Origin: Desulfoprunum benzoelyticum
GTDB lineage: Bacteria; Desulfobacterota; Desulfobulbia; Desulfobulbales; Desulfocapsaceae
Direction of reading: 5' to 3'
Assembly: GCF_014201505.1 (NCBI RefSeq)
Contig: NZ_JACHEO010000015.1
Coordinates: forward strand, 30,572-94,571
DNA length: 64,000 nucleotides
Within the stretch, counting starts at the first letter, position 1, and the number at the start of each line of letters is the position of its first letter. The notes under the pieces are model-generated. The model ran no database searches and was not told the DNA's origin. It was given only the letters and a program-made list of their open reading frames with translations. Below are positions 18,856 to 29,253 of this stretch, one piece after another. Made by a program: the position numbers and the translations under genes.

Positions 18856-20444
18856 TGCCGCCCGCCTTCTCCTGCGGAGAAGTGGTCATCCTCTGCGGGT
18901 CTGGTGATCCTCTGCACCAGTTCTCTGCTCTCGTCGCCGGAGAAGTCGGCGAAGGTGGAGTCGAACTCGCCGCGCACCTGCCGCTGCCGGTCGGCCAGTC
19001 GGACCACCAGACCGCCAAGGGCGGCGGCAATGACCAGGACCTGCTTCGGGTCCTCGACCCGGACAGGACTGCGAAAGGTCCCGAGCATCTCCTGTTGCAC
19101 GGACAGATCGTTGTAGTCTCCAAGGTTGTTCTGCAGTTTCTTCAAGTGCTTGACCAGCAGGATGACATCCTCCGCGGGGAACAGGGAATGGAAGAACTCG
19201 AGGAGATAGCGCAGTTTTTTCGCCTCAATCCGCAGGGCGTGAAGCATGGTGTCGGGGCTGTCGGGGCCCAGTTTTTCACCCTCCGCCAGAATCTTCCTGA
19301 ATCGCTTCCTGACTGCCTTGGCGGCAAAATTCCGGCAGAGAAGATCACGCCCCGCCACTTCGGCCGGCTGAGGCAGATTTTCCAGAAAGTGCTGCCAGTC
19401 CTTCAGCAGCCGCGCCAGCCGCGGCGAAGTGAGCTGTTTCTTCATAGCCCGGAATTCCCTGCTTCGGTAGGCCCGCATCCCCCGGACGAAACCGTCGAGC
19501 CCCGAGTGGAGACTGGCAGGCAGCATGCTGCGGTACTCACCCTCCTTCAACAGATAGACATCGCTGTCACGGACCTTCCCGGTCGTCTGGGTGATCCACC
19601 GGAACTCGGACCGGTAATGATTGCAATGGATCTCCGGGAAGACCTTGCAAAACAGAGTCAGCAGCGAGCGGGTGCGGCGCAGGGAAATCCTGAGATCATG
19701 GAGGAACTCGGTATCGATATCCTCGATCGTCCCCGGCAGATTTCTCCGGATATCGCCAAGCACGGCCAGCCCCACCTGACGCAGGCCGTCCCCCATGGAG
19801 ATATCCCGCTCGAGGATCACAACCGTCTTCGAACCGACGGACTCTACGGTGATACCCGCCCCCGCGAAGACCGGGTCCAGGAAGTGCATCCCGTCAACCA
19901 GCTGGCCCAGACCCTCTGCTTGAAGCAGGCGCCGGACGGCCTGATATTCGTGTTCATAGCCGCGGATCGCGGCCAGACGCAGCTGCGTCTGCTCAACCGG
20001 CCCCTGATTGTCGCCGCCGACAACAACGTGATCGAGCCATAAACGGAGAACAGTTTTCTCGTCTACGTTGAGAAGATGAAAAGACCGGCGAACCCTGGAC
20101 ATCCGCAGTTTCGGGCAGAGGGCCCGGATATCGGCCCCGGCGGTGATCCCGTCGCGTATCGGACCGTCGGGAAAATCCCACCAGAACGGCCTTTTTCTGC
20201 GCGGTCCCTTCCCTTCCCCCAGCACCACCCCATCTGCCGAAAACAGTCGATACCGCCGCCCCCTGCGGGCAAGCGCCAGACCCGACCAGTACAGTCCCCA
20301 CTCGAACGTGTCGAGGAATTCCTCCTCGCCCCTGTCGACCTCCTCCTCGCTGACGGCGTAGTCGCCATCGAGGCGGAGAGCGATGGCGGCAACATCGAAA
20401 TCGGCATCGACAAAGAAGATGGAGGAAGGAATCTGTTCAATCAT
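18852..20444 (-). CDS. CHAD-domain protein with divergent CYTH-like N-terminus
   Basis: 530 residues. The C-terminal half (about 230-490) is a CHAD domain, a helical bundle with conserved His and basic residues: EFLHDLRISLRRTRSLL and LHALRIEAKKLRYLLEFF. CHAD proteins bind polyphosphate. The N-terminal half looks like a worn CYTH (triphosphate tunnel) domain with EHEYQ and basic strands, but the usual ExExK is not clear, so catalysis is doubtful. The gene is 13 bases after argJ and overlaps ParA by four. Confidence 0.85.
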   Translation of the reverse strand: MIEQIPSSIFFVDADFDVAAIALRLDGDYAVSEEEVDRGEEEFLDTFEWGLYWSGLALARRGRRYRLFSADGVVLGEGKGPRRKRPFWWDFPDGPIRDGITAGADIRALCPKLRMSRVRRSFHLLNVDEKTVLRLWLDHVVVGGDNQGPVEQTQLRLAAIRGYEHEYQAVRRLLQAEGLGQLVDGMHFLDPVFAGAGITVESVGSKTVVILERDISMGDGLRQVGLAVLGDIRRNLPGTIEDIDTEFLHDLRISLRRTRSLLTLFCKVFPEIHCNHYRSEFRWITQTTGKVRDSDVYLLKEGEYRSMLPASLHSGLDGFVRGMRAYRSREFRAMKKQLTSPRLARLLKDWQHFLENLPQPAEVAGRDLLCRNFAAKAVRKRFRKILAEGEKLGPDSPDTMLHALRIEAKKLRYLLEFFHSLFPAEDVILLVKHLKKLQNNLGDYNDLSVQQEMLGTFRSPVRVEDPKQVLVIAAALGGLVVRLADRQRQVRGEFDSTFADFSGDESRELVQRITRPAEDDHFSAGEGGRQ

Positions 20445-20457
20445 CGGGTAGTGGTTG

Positions 20458-21645
20458 TCAAGTCCGGTAGTTGGCGTTTATCTTCACATAATCGATTGAA
20501 AAATCGCAGGTATGGATCTCTTCGCAGCCCGCCCCGTCCTTGAGGTCGATGCACACGGCGAAATTTTTCTCCTTGAGCACCCGGGTGGCGGCGGTCTCGG
20601 CCTCTTTGCCGAGGCCCTGGCCGTTCTTGACAAGCAGTACGTTGTTGAAGGCGATATCGACCTTGTCCGGATTGAAGCGCACACCCGATCGTCCCATGGC
20701 GGCGATGATCCGGCCCCAGTTGGCATCTTCGCCGAAGAAGGCGGTCTTCACCAGGTTGGAATTGGCAACGGTCCTGGCCAGACGCTCGGCCTCCTCATTC
20801 TCTTTCGCCCCGCAGACCCGGATGGTGACGGTCTTGGTCGCCCCCTCGCCATCGGCGACGATCATCAGGGCCAGTTCCCTCAGCACCTCTTCGAGGGCAT
20901 CGCGAAAGAGCTGCCGATCCTGCGGCGGGGCATCCTCGTCGATCCACGGATTGTCGGCACAACCGTTGGCCATCACCAGGGCCATGTCGTTGGTGCTGGT
21001 GTCGCCATCGACAGTGATGCGGTTAAAGGTGCGGGAGACACCACTGACCAGTGCGGCGTGCAATTCCGGAAAGCTGATCTGGACATCGGTCAGAACGAAG
21101 GCGAGCATGGTCGCCATATTCGGCATGATCATCCCCGAACCCTTCGCCATCCCGGCAAGATTGACATCCTTGCCGCCAATACTGATCGTGCGGTAGACCG
21201 TTTTCGGGACGGTATCGGTCGTCATGATCGCTTGCGCCACCTGTTCGAAATTTTCCGGCGACAGCGCGGCGACAAGCTGGTTGATTGAGTTCTCGAAGGC
21301 CGCGACGTTCAGTTGTTCGCCGATCACCCCGGTCGAGGCGAGCTGGACCAGGACATCCTGGATGTTCAAAGCTTGCGAGACAAGCATGCTGGCATGGCGG
21401 GCATTGTCCATGCCCTGCTCGCCGGTGCAGGCATTGGCGCAACCGCTGTTGACGAGGATCGCCTGCGCCCGTCCCTGTTTCAGGCGTTCGACATCGATCA
21501 GTACCGGCGCCGCCTTGACCTGATTGGTGGTGAATACCCCGGCAGTGACTGCCGGAGTGTCGCTGAAAATAAGCCCGAGATCAAGCCTGTCCGCGTACCT
21601 GATACCGGCCGCGACCGCGGAGGTGGAAAAACCTTTGACGCCCAT
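20458..21645 (-). CDS. argJ: Bifunctional ornithine acetyltransferase/N-acetylglutamate synthase
   Basis: 395 residues. It recycles the acetyl group from N-acetylornithine to glutamate in the cyclic arginine pathway. The self-cleavage site is the Ala-Thr in MIMPNMATMLAF, with the KGSGM loop just before it, and the VDGDTSTND motif follows. An AAGGG site lies directly before the ATG at 21645; another ATG four codons earlier is possible. A separate single-domain ArgA is encoded at 29254-29724, so the first step of the pathway may be shared. Confidence 0.95.
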   Translation of the reverse strand: MGVKGFSTSAVAAGIRYADRLDLGLIFSDTPAVTAGVFTTNQVKAAPVLIDVERLKQGRAQAILVNSGCANACTGEQGMDNARHASMLVSQALNIQDVLVQLASTGVIGEQLNVAAFENSINQLVAALSPENFEQVAQAIMTTDTVPKTVYRTISIGGKDVNLAGMAKGSGMIMPNMATMLAFVLTDVQISFPELHAALVSGVSRTFNRITVDGDTSTNDMALVMANGCADNPWIDEDAPPQDRQLFRDALEEVLRELALMIVADGEGATKTVTIRVCGAKENEEAERLARTVANSNLVKTAFFGEDANWGRIIAAMGRSGVRFNPDKVDIAFNNVLLVKNGQGLGKEAETAATRVLKEKNFAVCIDLKDGAGCEEIHTCDFSIDYVKINANYRT

Positions 21646-21960
21646 GCACCCTTCCATTCAGAAAAAACCCCTCTTCCGGCATGTACGGTCCCCCTGGCCG
21701 CACGACGGCCACTCCGGACCGGCCTCCCCCCGACACTCCGAAAGAAGCGTCTGCCTCTCCGTTCGGAAAAATAATATTCACAATAATCTACCATCTCTAT
21801 CCCCGCCTATGCTAGTATAAAATGGGTTGGCGGCGCCCGCCATTCCGGAATCCACTGAGCGCTGTGTTCCGGAAAAACGACACTATCCCTGCCCCTCGAT
21901 TCCAATGCGGCATCATAGCCCGGCATCGGATAACCATACTCGACACGGTATTTTTCCCTT
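21646..21960. other. Divergent intergenic region argJ / cardiolipin synthase
   Basis: 315 bases without a gene. A TATAAA element lies at 21816-21821 on the plus strand without a good -35. The octamer TTCCGGAA, which is its own reverse complement, occurs twice (21843-21850 and 21867-21874) 24 bases apart, as in some operators. Confidence 0.4.
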
Positions 21961-23466
21961 ATGGCCCCCGATCCGGTACACTGGAGCTATCACCTCTTCT
22001 CGACGGTCTTTCTCCTCGCCGACCTGACAATCCGGGTCGGACTGTCGATCAGGGTCATCATGCGCCGTCGCCCATATCCGATCACCCTCGCCTGGCTGGT
22101 CGTCATCCTTCTTCTCCCCTTCGCCGGAGGCTTCATCTATCTGCTGCTCGGCGAGAACCGCCTGTCCGACAAGCGGACGGCGCGGATCATGAATTCCATT
22201 GCCCACTACCAGCACTGGCTGCAGACTCTCCGCGGCCGGCCGCCGGTGCAATGGCCGCACCTCAACCCGGAATGCGGCCCCCTGCAGCAACAGGCCGAAG
22301 CCCTGGCCGGGATACCGGCCCTTGCCGGCAACGCCCTGGAACTGATCGACCGGCCGGAAGACATTATCAGGGCCATCATCGACGATATCGACAAGGCCCG
22401 GTCGACCTGCCATCTTCAATTCTATATCTGGGAACCGGGGGGAATGGTGGACGAGGTCATGGCCGGCATCGTCCGGGCGACGAAGCGTGGGGTACGCTGC
22501 CGCCTGCTGCTCGACGCCATCGGCAGCCGCGATTTCCTCCGCAGCCGGGAGGCGGCGGCAATGCGGAAGGCAGGGGTCAGGATCCAGGAATCGCTGCCGG
22601 CCGGTATCTTCTCCGCCCTGTTCGCCAGAATCGATATCCGCAACCACCGAAAAATTGTCGTCATCGACGGCCGGATCGCCTATACCGGCAGCCAGAACAT
22701 GGTCGACCCCCGGGTGTTCAAGCAGGATGCCGGGGTCGGCAGGTGGATCGACCTGATGGTGCGAATCCGCGGGCCGGTGGTCGAGACCCTGGCCGGGACC
22801 TTTGTCAACGACTGGATCCTCGATGCCGACATCCGTCATTTCCGGCCGAAATCGGTGCGAGAAGATATCGACACGGTCCGACGAATCGCCGATCTCCACC
22901 CGTCGCCACCGACCGGAGATATTGCCGTCCAACTCGTTCCTTCCGGCCCCGGCATGACCCAGGATGCCATCCACAGCCTGCTGCTGACCACAATCTACGC
23001 CTCGCGCAGGGAACTGGTGCTCACCACTCCTTACTTCATCCCCGACGAACCTCTGCTCGTCGCCCTGAAGGCCGCCGCCCAGCGCGGCGTCAAGGTACGG
23101 ATCATCGTCCCGGCGAAAAACGACTCGCTGCTGGTTCAATACGCCAGCCGGGCCCGGTTCGAGGAACTGGTCGATGCCGGAATCACCATCCTCCAGTTCA
23201 CCGACGGCCTCCTCCATGCCAAGACCATCACCGTCGACCGCGACTTCGCCCTGGTCGGCTCGGTCAACCTCGACATGCGCAGTTTCTGGATCAACTTCGA
23301 GTCGACCCTCTTCATCTACAATACGGCGTTCACCCGCCGGCTGCGCACCCTGCAGCAGCAATACGAAGACCAGTCGGTGCCGCTTGACCGATCGACATTG
23401 ACGAACCGATCACGGATCGAACGGTTCAAGGAGAACCTCGCCCTCCTGATCGGACCGCTGTTATAG
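21961..23466 (+). CDS. cls: Cardiolipin synthase (phospholipase D family)
   Basis: 501 residues. It joins two phosphatidylglycerol molecules to make cardiolipin at the inner membrane. Two N-terminal membrane helices (about 8-30 and 40-62) precede two HKD motifs, NHRKIVVIDG near residue 227 and LHAKTITVDRD near 417, each followed by a GS-N pair (YTGSQNM and VGSVNLD). Length and layout match ClsA. No strong ribosome-binding site is visible before the ATG at 21961, so the exact start is less certain. Confidence 0.93.
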   Translation: MAPDPVHWSYHLFSTVFLLADLTIRVGLSIRVIMRRRPYPITLAWLVVILLLPFAGGFIYLLLGENRLSDKRTARIMNSIAHYQHWLQTLRGRPPVQWPHLNPECGPLQQQAEALAGIPALAGNALELIDRPEDIIRAIIDDIDKARSTCHLQFYIWEPGGMVDEVMAGIVRATKRGVRCRLLLDAIGSRDFLRSREAAAMRKAGVRIQESLPAGIFSALFARIDIRNHRKIVVIDGRIAYTGSQNMVDPRVFKQDAGVGRWIDLMVRIRGPVVETLAGTFVNDWILDADIRHFRPKSVREDIDTVRRIADLHPSPPTGDIAVQLVPSGPGMTQDAIHSLLLTTIYASRRELVLTTPYFIPDEPLLVALKAAAQRGVKVRIIVPAKNDSLLVQYASRARFEELVDAGITILQFTDGLLHAKTITVDRDFALVGSVNLDMRSFWINFESTLFIYNTAFTRRLRTLQQQYEDQSVPLDRSTLTNRSRIERFKENLALLIGPLL

Positions 23467-23488
23467 GATGGCACCCGCGGCCTGGCGT

Positions 23489-23956
23489 TCAGGCTCCGCC
23501 GTCGTCGAGCATCCCGTCCAGCAGCGTGACATGGCGACGCTCCTCGGCGATGATCGCAGTCAGCTGCTCTTTGACCGCCGCATCTTCGATGAGATCGCCG
23601 AGAAATTGATAGAAGAGGATCGTATCCTCCTCAAAGGTCAGCGATTGCCGCAGGACCGCGGCGACATCGACCGCGGCGGCGAGATCGTCCAGGTCGAGGG
23701 AGAATGTCTGCTCCTTCACCATCTCCTGCAGCAGATCCCGGCCCATCCGTTGGGCCGCCTCCGCCCCGGCAACGGGAAGCTCCACCCCCTTGATCCCGGC
23801 AAAGTATCGGCCATGCCGTTGTTCTTCCTCGGCCATCCATCTGAACAGCTCTGCCAACCGCGGATCATCGACCCGATCCGCCGCTTTCCGGTATGCCGTC
23901 TCGCCGTTGTGTTCAATCTGGACGGCTATGGCGCGGATGTCGTCAAAGGTGAACAT
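23489..23956 (-). CDS. Ferritin-like (rubrerythrin-type) diiron protein
   Basis: 155 residues, predicted four-helix bundle. Two ExxH-type metal pairs are visible (EEEQRH near residue 45 and EERRH near 143), plus the Glu in EHNGE in helix 1 and EEDT in helix 3, giving a full diiron set. No rubredoxin domain. Such proteins remove peroxide or store iron. It begins seven bases after the secreted helical protein, on the same strand; the pair is probably one operon. Confidence 0.85.
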   Translation of the reverse strand: MFTFDDIRAIAVQIEHNGETAYRKAADRVDDPRLAELFRWMAEEEQRHGRYFAGIKGVELPVAGAEAAQRMGRDLLQEMVKEQTFSLDLDDLAAAVDVAAVLRQSLTFEEDTILFYQFLGDLIEDAAVKEQLTAIIAEERRHVTLLDGMLDDGGA

Positions 23957-23962
23957 GACGCC

Positions 23963-24397
23963 TTACTCTCCTGCAGGATACAGGCTGGCCATAACCGTGA
24001 TGAGGCGGTCGTTGGCCTTCTCGACCGCCGGATCATCCATGAACCGGGCGATGCGGATGAACGACAGGCCGAACCTCTCTCCCAGGGCGTCGGCCTTCTT
24101 CTCGAGTTCGGCATAGCGCGGCGGGACGGTCTGCTCATTCTGCAGTTCCGGATATTTTCTGTTCAGCTCACGCAATTTCGGCGCCATTTCCTCCGCGTGA
24201 TCGACGAGGGTGTTGATTGCCCTGGCACAGGCCGGCGCGCTTTCAGCCTTTTCGACAGCGTCGAGATAGGTCTCGAGGGCCGGGACATACTCCTCAAACA
24301 GCTGCCGGGCCTCCTCATACTTGTCGCCGGCCAGACAAACCACGGCAGACAGCAGCATGACGGCACCAACGCCAGCGGACAGAAATTTTCTCAACAT
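23963..24397 (-). CDS. Small secreted helical protein, unknown function
   Basis: 144 residues. Signal peptide MLRKFLSAGVGAVMLLSAVVCLAG, then an all-helical mature part with many Glu, Lys and Ala and one internal Cys. The ATG at 24397 follows AAAGGAGAGCTCA. No family was recognised; it resembles small periplasmic helical-bundle proteins. Its tight link with the ferritin-like gene (6 bases between them) suggests a role in iron or oxidant handling, by context only. Confidence 0.72.
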   Translation of the reverse strand: MLRKFLSAGVGAVMLLSAVVCLAGDKYEEARQLFEEYVPALETYLDAVEKAESAPACARAINTLVDHAEEMAPKLRELNRKYPELQNEQTVPPRYAELEKKADALGERFGLSFIRIARFMDDPAVEKANDRLITVMASLYPAGE

Positions 24398-24658
24398 TGA
24401 GCTCTCCTTTCTCCTGAAATTGATGGTTGCCGATCGGTCGCTACAATTCCGCAACAACGTAGCATGAAATGGACGAATGCAAAACCTCAAGGTGCTTTAC
24501 ATTGGCAGAGACAGCAAAATATCGGAGTTTCCAATTGCCCTGAAAGATCGTAGCTGATAATCTGGCAGATGGCGTCAGTGGTCTGTGCCTGACGGACGAT
24601 CTGCCGTCATGTGCATTTGATCCCTTCCCTTGCATTTTCCCGCGACGATCACGGCCAT

Positions 24659-25399
24659 ATGCTCAACATCCTGCTGCTGTCAGATATCCATGGCAATTTC
24701 CCGGCCCTGGCAGCGATCGAAAAATTCTTCGCCGGCGAACATTTCGACCTGATCCTCAACTGCGGCGATTCCGTCGTCTACGCCCCCTTTCCCTCCGAGA
24801 CCCTGCGCTGGCTCAAGCAGCACCAGGCGATCTCGATCCTCGGCAATACCGACAAAAAGGTTAACCGCCTGCTGCTGGGGAAATCGATCAACAAGCCCCG
24901 GAACATCGACAAGCGGATCATGTACACCTCGACCGTCAGCCAGCTTGACGAGCCCGGCCGTCGCGACCTGCTCGCCATGCCGATTTTTCTCGACTTGCAT
25001 TTGGCCGTAGGGGATGACGCCGCGATCGTCCGAACAGCAGGTCTCCACCACGGCAGCCCGGCCGAACCGCACGAGTTCCTGTTCGCCGACACCCCGAACG
25101 AGCGTTTTGTTGAGCTCGCCGCCGTCAGCCGTACCGAAATCATCATCACCGGTCATTCCCATACACCCTACCACAAGCAGATCGCCGGCATCCATTTCAT
25201 CAACCCCGGCTCGGCAGGCCGGATGTTCGACGGCGATCCGCGGGTCAGTTGCGCCATTCTCCGCCTCTCCGCCGATTCGATAGAGGTCGAGCACTTCCGT
25301 ATCGCCTACGACATCGAGGCGGTGGTCAGGGCGCTGTCCGACTGTCGGCTTCCCGGAATATATGCCCGAATGTACCGGGAGGGAAGAAAACTCAATTGA
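24659..25399 (+). CDS. Calcineurin-like metallophosphoesterase (YfcE/MJ0936 type)
   Basis: 246 residues. Metal-binding motifs of the family are in order: LLLSDIHGNFPAL (DxH), NCGDSV (GD), ILGNTD (GN[HD]), GLHHG, and TGHSHTPYHK (GHxH) with NPGSAG. These are di-metal phosphodiesterases or phosphatases. The substrate is not known. The ATG at 24659 begins right before the core strand; the ribosome-binding site is weak. ppk2 starts 121 bases downstream on the same strand. Confidence 0.88.
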   Translation: MLNILLLSDIHGNFPALAAIEKFFAGEHFDLILNCGDSVVYAPFPSETLRWLKQHQAISILGNTDKKVNRLLLGKSINKPRNIDKRIMYTSTVSQLDEPGRRDLLAMPIFLDLHLAVGDDAAIVRTAGLHHGSPAEPHEFLFADTPNERFVELAAVSRTEIIITGHSHTPYHKQIAGIHFINPGSAGRMFDGDPRVSCAILRLSADSIEVEHFRIAYDIEAVVRALSDCRLPGIYARMYREGRKLN

Positions 25400-25520
25400 A
25401 AATTTGTACTTTACGTCGGAAGTCTGCTACCGTAGCAACGATACCGCGCCCTACCCGACCAGGTCGGCACGCAACCCCGATCGACTTAAGCACAACCTGA
25501 ACCGGAGGATACCAGGCACC

Positions 25521-26426
25521 ATGGCCAAGAAAGCAAAGAAACAGGAAAAAACCGAGGATGAAAACATCAGACTCGCCGAAGGAACCGCCTACAAAAATAG
25601 CGACGGCAAGAAGGGCGAAGACAAGATCGCGGTATGGGTCAGCAAGAGTCAGATCAAATATGAGAAGGAACTGAAGAAACTGCAGATCGAGCTGATGAAG
25701 CTGCAGATGACGATGAAGGAGAACGGGGAAAAGGTGCTCGCCATCTTCGAGGGGCGGGACGCCGCCGGCAAGGGCGGGACGATCAAGCGATTCACCGAGC
25801 ACCTCAACCCCCGGAACACCCGGGTGGTGGCCCTCGCCAAACCGAACGAGACCGAAATGACGCAGTGGTATTTCCAGCGCTATATCGCCCACCTGCCATC
25901 GGCCGGAGAGATCGTCCTGTTCGACCGCAGCTGGTACAACCGGGCGATGGTCGAGCCGGTCATGGGTTTCTGCACCGACGAACAGAACAAACGCTTTCTC
26001 AAGGATGTGCCGATGTTCGAGGAGATGCTGGTCAAAAACGGCATCAAGCTGTTCAAGTTCTATTTCTCGGTTTCGAAGGAAGTGCAGAAGGAACGATTCG
26101 AGAGCCGCAAGACCGATCTTCTGAAACAGTACAAGCTGTCGCCGATCGATAATCTCGCCCAGAAATACTGGGACCAGTATTCGATCCGCAAATTCCAGAT
26201 GCTGTCGGAGACCAACCGCACCATCGCCCCCTGGACCATCGTCCGTTCCGACAACAAGAAACAGGCCCGGCTCAACTGTATGAAATTCGTCCTCAGCAAC
26301 ATGGAATACCGGGACAAGCTGACGGATGAGGAACTGCGCCCGTCCCCGGAGATCATCGTCTCGGGCATCGACGAGCTGAAACACATGGAAGAGAACCTGA
26401 TGCAACCCCACGAACTTCGGGGTTGA
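25521..26426 (+). CDS. ppk2: Polyphosphate kinase 2
   Basis: 301 residues. PPK2 family, phosphorylating nucleoside di- or monophosphates with polyphosphate. It shows the P-loop FEGRDAAGKGGTIKRF near residue 77, the DRSWYNRA motif, and a basic lid near RFESRKTD. The one-domain length fits class I/III. The first 35 residues are lysine-rich. The ATG at 25521 has a GGAGG rather far upstream. The CHAD protein at 18852-20444 is another polyphosphate-linked gene in this window. Confidence 0.93.
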   Translation: MAKKAKKQEKTEDENIRLAEGTAYKNSDGKKGEDKIAVWVSKSQIKYEKELKKLQIELMKLQMTMKENGEKVLAIFEGRDAAGKGGTIKRFTEHLNPRNTRVVALAKPNETEMTQWYFQRYIAHLPSAGEIVLFDRSWYNRAMVEPVMGFCTDEQNKRFLKDVPMFEEMLVKNGIKLFKFYFSVSKEVQKERFESRKTDLLKQYKLSPIDNLAQKYWDQYSIRKFQMLSETNRTIAPWTIVRSDNKKQARLNCMKFVLSNMEYRDKLTDEELRPSPEIIVSGIDELKHMEENLMQPHELRG

Positions 26427-26437
26427 TCTCCTCCTGC

Positions 26438-26483
26438 AAAGAACGATGGCCGATAACCCACCGGGTATCGGCCATCGTTCTTT
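26438..26483. terminator. Long hairpin between ppk2 and secA
   Basis: An 18-bp perfect stem AAAGAACGATGGCCGATA (26438-26455) pairs with 26466-26483, with a short inner CCC/GGG. There is no real T tract after it, only CTTTG, so it may act as a bidirectional mRNA end or 3' stabiliser rather than a textbook terminator. Confidence 0.6.
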
Positions 26484-26604
26484 GTCCAATCTTCGCCACG
26501 ATTCAGGGGCCGTTACGGAATGACCATTACAGATTCACCCATTTCGTTCCAGCCCCTTATGCCGATATCGATGCTCTATCGTTACCGTATTTTTATACGA
26601 CGGC

Positions 26605-29160
26605 TTACTTGAACCGACCGCAGCATTTTTTGTATTTCTTGCCCGATCCGCAGGGGCAATCGGCGTTCCTGCCGATCTTGTCCCCTTCCCGCCGCACCGG
26701 CTGCTTGCCCCCCTCGTCCCCTTCGGCCAGGTGCCGGCTCAGCAGGCGTTCCTGCTCCTCCGCCTGTTTCCGCCGCCGTTCCTCTTCCAGACGCTCAACC
26801 TCCTCCGGATCGATTACCCGCACCCTGAACAGGTGCGAGACAGTCTGCTGCTTGATGGTATGAATGACCCCGGTAAAGAGTTGGAAGGCCTCGCGTTTGT
26901 ACTCATTCAACGGGTTTTTCTGGCCATAACCGCGTAGACCGATGCCCTCCTTGAGGTGGTCCATCGCCAGCAAATGCTCTTTCCAGTGGGTGTCCACCAT
27001 CTGCAGCAGCAGCAGCTTTTCCAGCTGCCGCTGGGTCTCGGGGCCATTGCGCTCCTCCTGCGCCCGATACGCCTGCCGGACCAACTCCATCACCCGCTCC
27101 CGCAGCGTCTCCGCCTGCAGGTCGCGACGCTCGTCCTCCGGCCAGTCCAACGGGAAATTGAAGGTTTCGGCGATCCGATCGGCCAGGGCCGGCCAATCCC
27201 AACTCTCCGAGTCCGTACGTCCCTCGGCGACATCAGCGACGATCCCGTCGACCAGTTCGGCGACCATATCCTGAATCGCCCCGGCCACATCGTCGTCCTC
27301 GAGGACCTCGCGGCGCTGGCGATAAATGACCTCGCGCTGCTTGTTCATGACGTCGTCATATTCGAGGAGATGCTTGCGGATATCGAAATGATGGCCCTCG
27401 ACCTTGCGCTGCGCATTCTCGATCGCCCGGCTGACCATGCTGTGTTCGATCGGTTCATCCTCCTCCATGCCCAGCTTGTCCATGATGCTGGTGATCCGAC
27501 CGGATCCGAAGATCCGCAGCAGATCGTCCTCGAGCGACAGATAGAAGCGCGAGGAACCGGGATCGCCCTGCCGCCCCGAGCGGCCGCGCAGCTGGTTGTC
27601 GATGCGGCGCGACTCGTGCCGGGAGGTGCCGAGAATATGGAGGCCGCCGACCTCGCGCACCCCTTCGCCGAGCTTGATATCGGTGCCGCGGCCGGCCATG
27701 TTGGTAGCGATCGTCACCCGCCCGTACTGCCCGGCAAGGGCGATGATTTCGGCCTCGCGGGCGTGGTGTTTGGCGTTCAGGACCTCGTGTTCGATCTTCT
27801 CCTTTTTCAGCATCGCCGCGATCTTTTCCGACACGTCGATGGAGATGGTGCCGACCAGCACCGGTCGCCCCGCCTCGTGCATCTGCTTGATCTCGCGAAC
27901 CACCGCCCGGTATTTGGCCGCCTCGTTCTTGTAGATGACATCGGCGTAGTCATCACGGACCATCGGCTGGTTGGTGGGCATGACGACGACATCGAGATTG
28001 TAGATCTTCTTGAATTCCGGGGCCTCGGTATCGGCGGTACCGGTCATGCCGGCCAGCTTGTCGTACATCCGGAAGTAGTTCTGGAAGGTGATCGAGGCCA
28101 GCGTCTGGTTTTCCTTTTCAATCTTGACATTCTCCTTGGCCTCCAGCGCTTGGTGCAGGCCGTCGCTGTAACGGCGCCCCTCCATGGTCCGACCGGTGAA
28201 CTCGTCGACGATCACGACCTGACCGTTGCTGACGATATAGTCGACATCACGCTGGAACAGCACATGGGCCTTCAAGGCCTGATTGAGGTGGTGCAGTTTT
28301 TCGATGCTGCCCGGATCGTAGAGATTGTCGACCTCGAGCAGTTCCTCGCCAAGGGCCACCCCGTCATCGGTGAGTGAGACCTGGCGGGCCTTTTCGTCAA
28401 CAGTATAATGGACGTCGCGCTGGAAACGGGGGAGGATTTTGTCGACGTTCTTGTACAGATCGGTAGAGATGTCGGCGGGACCGGAGATGATCAACGGGGT
28501 CCGCGCCTCATCGATCAGGATCGAGTCGACCTCGTCGACAATGGCATAGTTGAAACCGCGCTGACAGAAATCGCGCAACTCGAATTTCATGTTGTCGCGC
28601 AGGTAATCGAAGCCGAGCTCGTTATTGGTGCCGTAGGTGATGTCGGCGGCATAGGCGGCGCGGCGGGCCTGGTCGTCCATCTCGTGGACGATCTTACCGA
28701 CGCTCATGCCGAGAAAGGTATAGACCTTGCCCATCCATTCGGCGTCGCGGCCGGCCAGATAATCGTTGACCGTTACGACGTGCACGCCCTTGCCGGTCAG
28801 GCCGTTGAGGTAGACAGGCAGGGTCGAGGTCAGGGTCTTGCCCTCACCGGTCTTCATCTCGGCAATCTTGCCCTGGTGAAGGATGATGCCGCCGACCAGC
28901 TGAACGTCATAGTGGCGTTCACCGAGAACCCGGCGCGCCGCCTCCCGGATGGTCGCGAAGGATTCGGGCAGCAGGTCGTCGAGCGGTTCGCCCTTGGCCA
29001 GCCGCTCCTTGAATTCGACCGTCCTGGCCGCCAGCGCCGCATCGTCGAGCGGTTGCACCGTTTTCTCGAGCTCGTTGATCCGGTTGACCTGCGGCTGAAT
29101 CTGCTTCAGGACCCGGTCGTTCTTGCTGCCGAAAATCTTGGTGAGGATTGTTCCAATCAT
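26605..29160 (-). CDS. secA: Protein translocase ATPase
   Basis: 851 residues. The ATPase that drives proteins through SecYEG. It shows the Walker A region [14 protein letters not shown], the helicase-like core with [15 protein letters not shown], and the C-terminal zinc/SecB-binding [13 protein letters not shown]. It lies 93 bases downstream of the single-domain argA on the same strand, the last gene of this group before the ppk2/secA hairpin. Confidence 0.97.
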   Translation of the reverse strand: MIGTILTKIFGSKNDRVLKQIQPQVNRINELEKTVQPLDDAALAARTVEFKERLAKGEPLDDLLPESFATIREAARRVLGERHYDVQLVGGIILHQGKIAEMKTGEGKTLTSTLPVYLNGLTGKGVHVVTVNDYLAGRDAEWMGKVYTFLGMSVGKIVHEMDDQARRAAYAADITYGTNNELGFDYLRDNMKFELRDFCQRGFNYAIVDEVDSILIDEARTPLIISGPADISTDLYKNVDKILPRFQRDVHYTVDEKARQVSLTDDGVALGEELLEVDNLYDPGSIEKLHHLNQALKAHVLFQRDVDYIVSNGQVVIVDEFTGRTMEGRRYSDGLHQALEAKENVKIEKENQTLASITFQNYFRMYDKLAGMTGTADTEAPEFKKIYNLDVVVMPTNQPMVRDDYADVIYKNEAAKYRAVVREIKQMHEAGRPVLVGTISIDVSEKIAAMLKKEKIEHEVLNAKHHAREAEIIALAGQYGRVTIATNMAGRGTDIKLGEGVREVGGLHILGTSRHESRRIDNQLRGRSGRQGDPGSSRFYLSLEDDLLRIFGSGRITSIMDKLGMEEDEPIEHSMVSRAIENAQRKVEGHHFDIRKHLLEYDDVMNKQREVIYRQRREVLEDDDVAGAIQDMVAELVDGIVADVAEGRTDSESWDWPALADRIAETFNFPLDWPEDERRDLQAETLRERVMELVRQAYRAQEERNGPETQRQLEKLLLLQMVDTHWKEHLLAMDHLKEGIGLRGYGQKNPLNEYKREAFQLFTGVIHTIKQQTVSHLFRVRVIDPEEVERLEEERRRKQAEEQERLLSRHLAEGDEGGKQPVRREGDKIGRNADCPCGSGKKYKKCCGRFK

Positions 29161-29253
29161 TTGTCGTTGTGAAATTGAGGTGAAATATCCATTGCCGCGG
29201 TTCGCGCCGGTTATCGAAGCTGCCGATCGTTAAGCGAAGGCGGCATCGCCATC

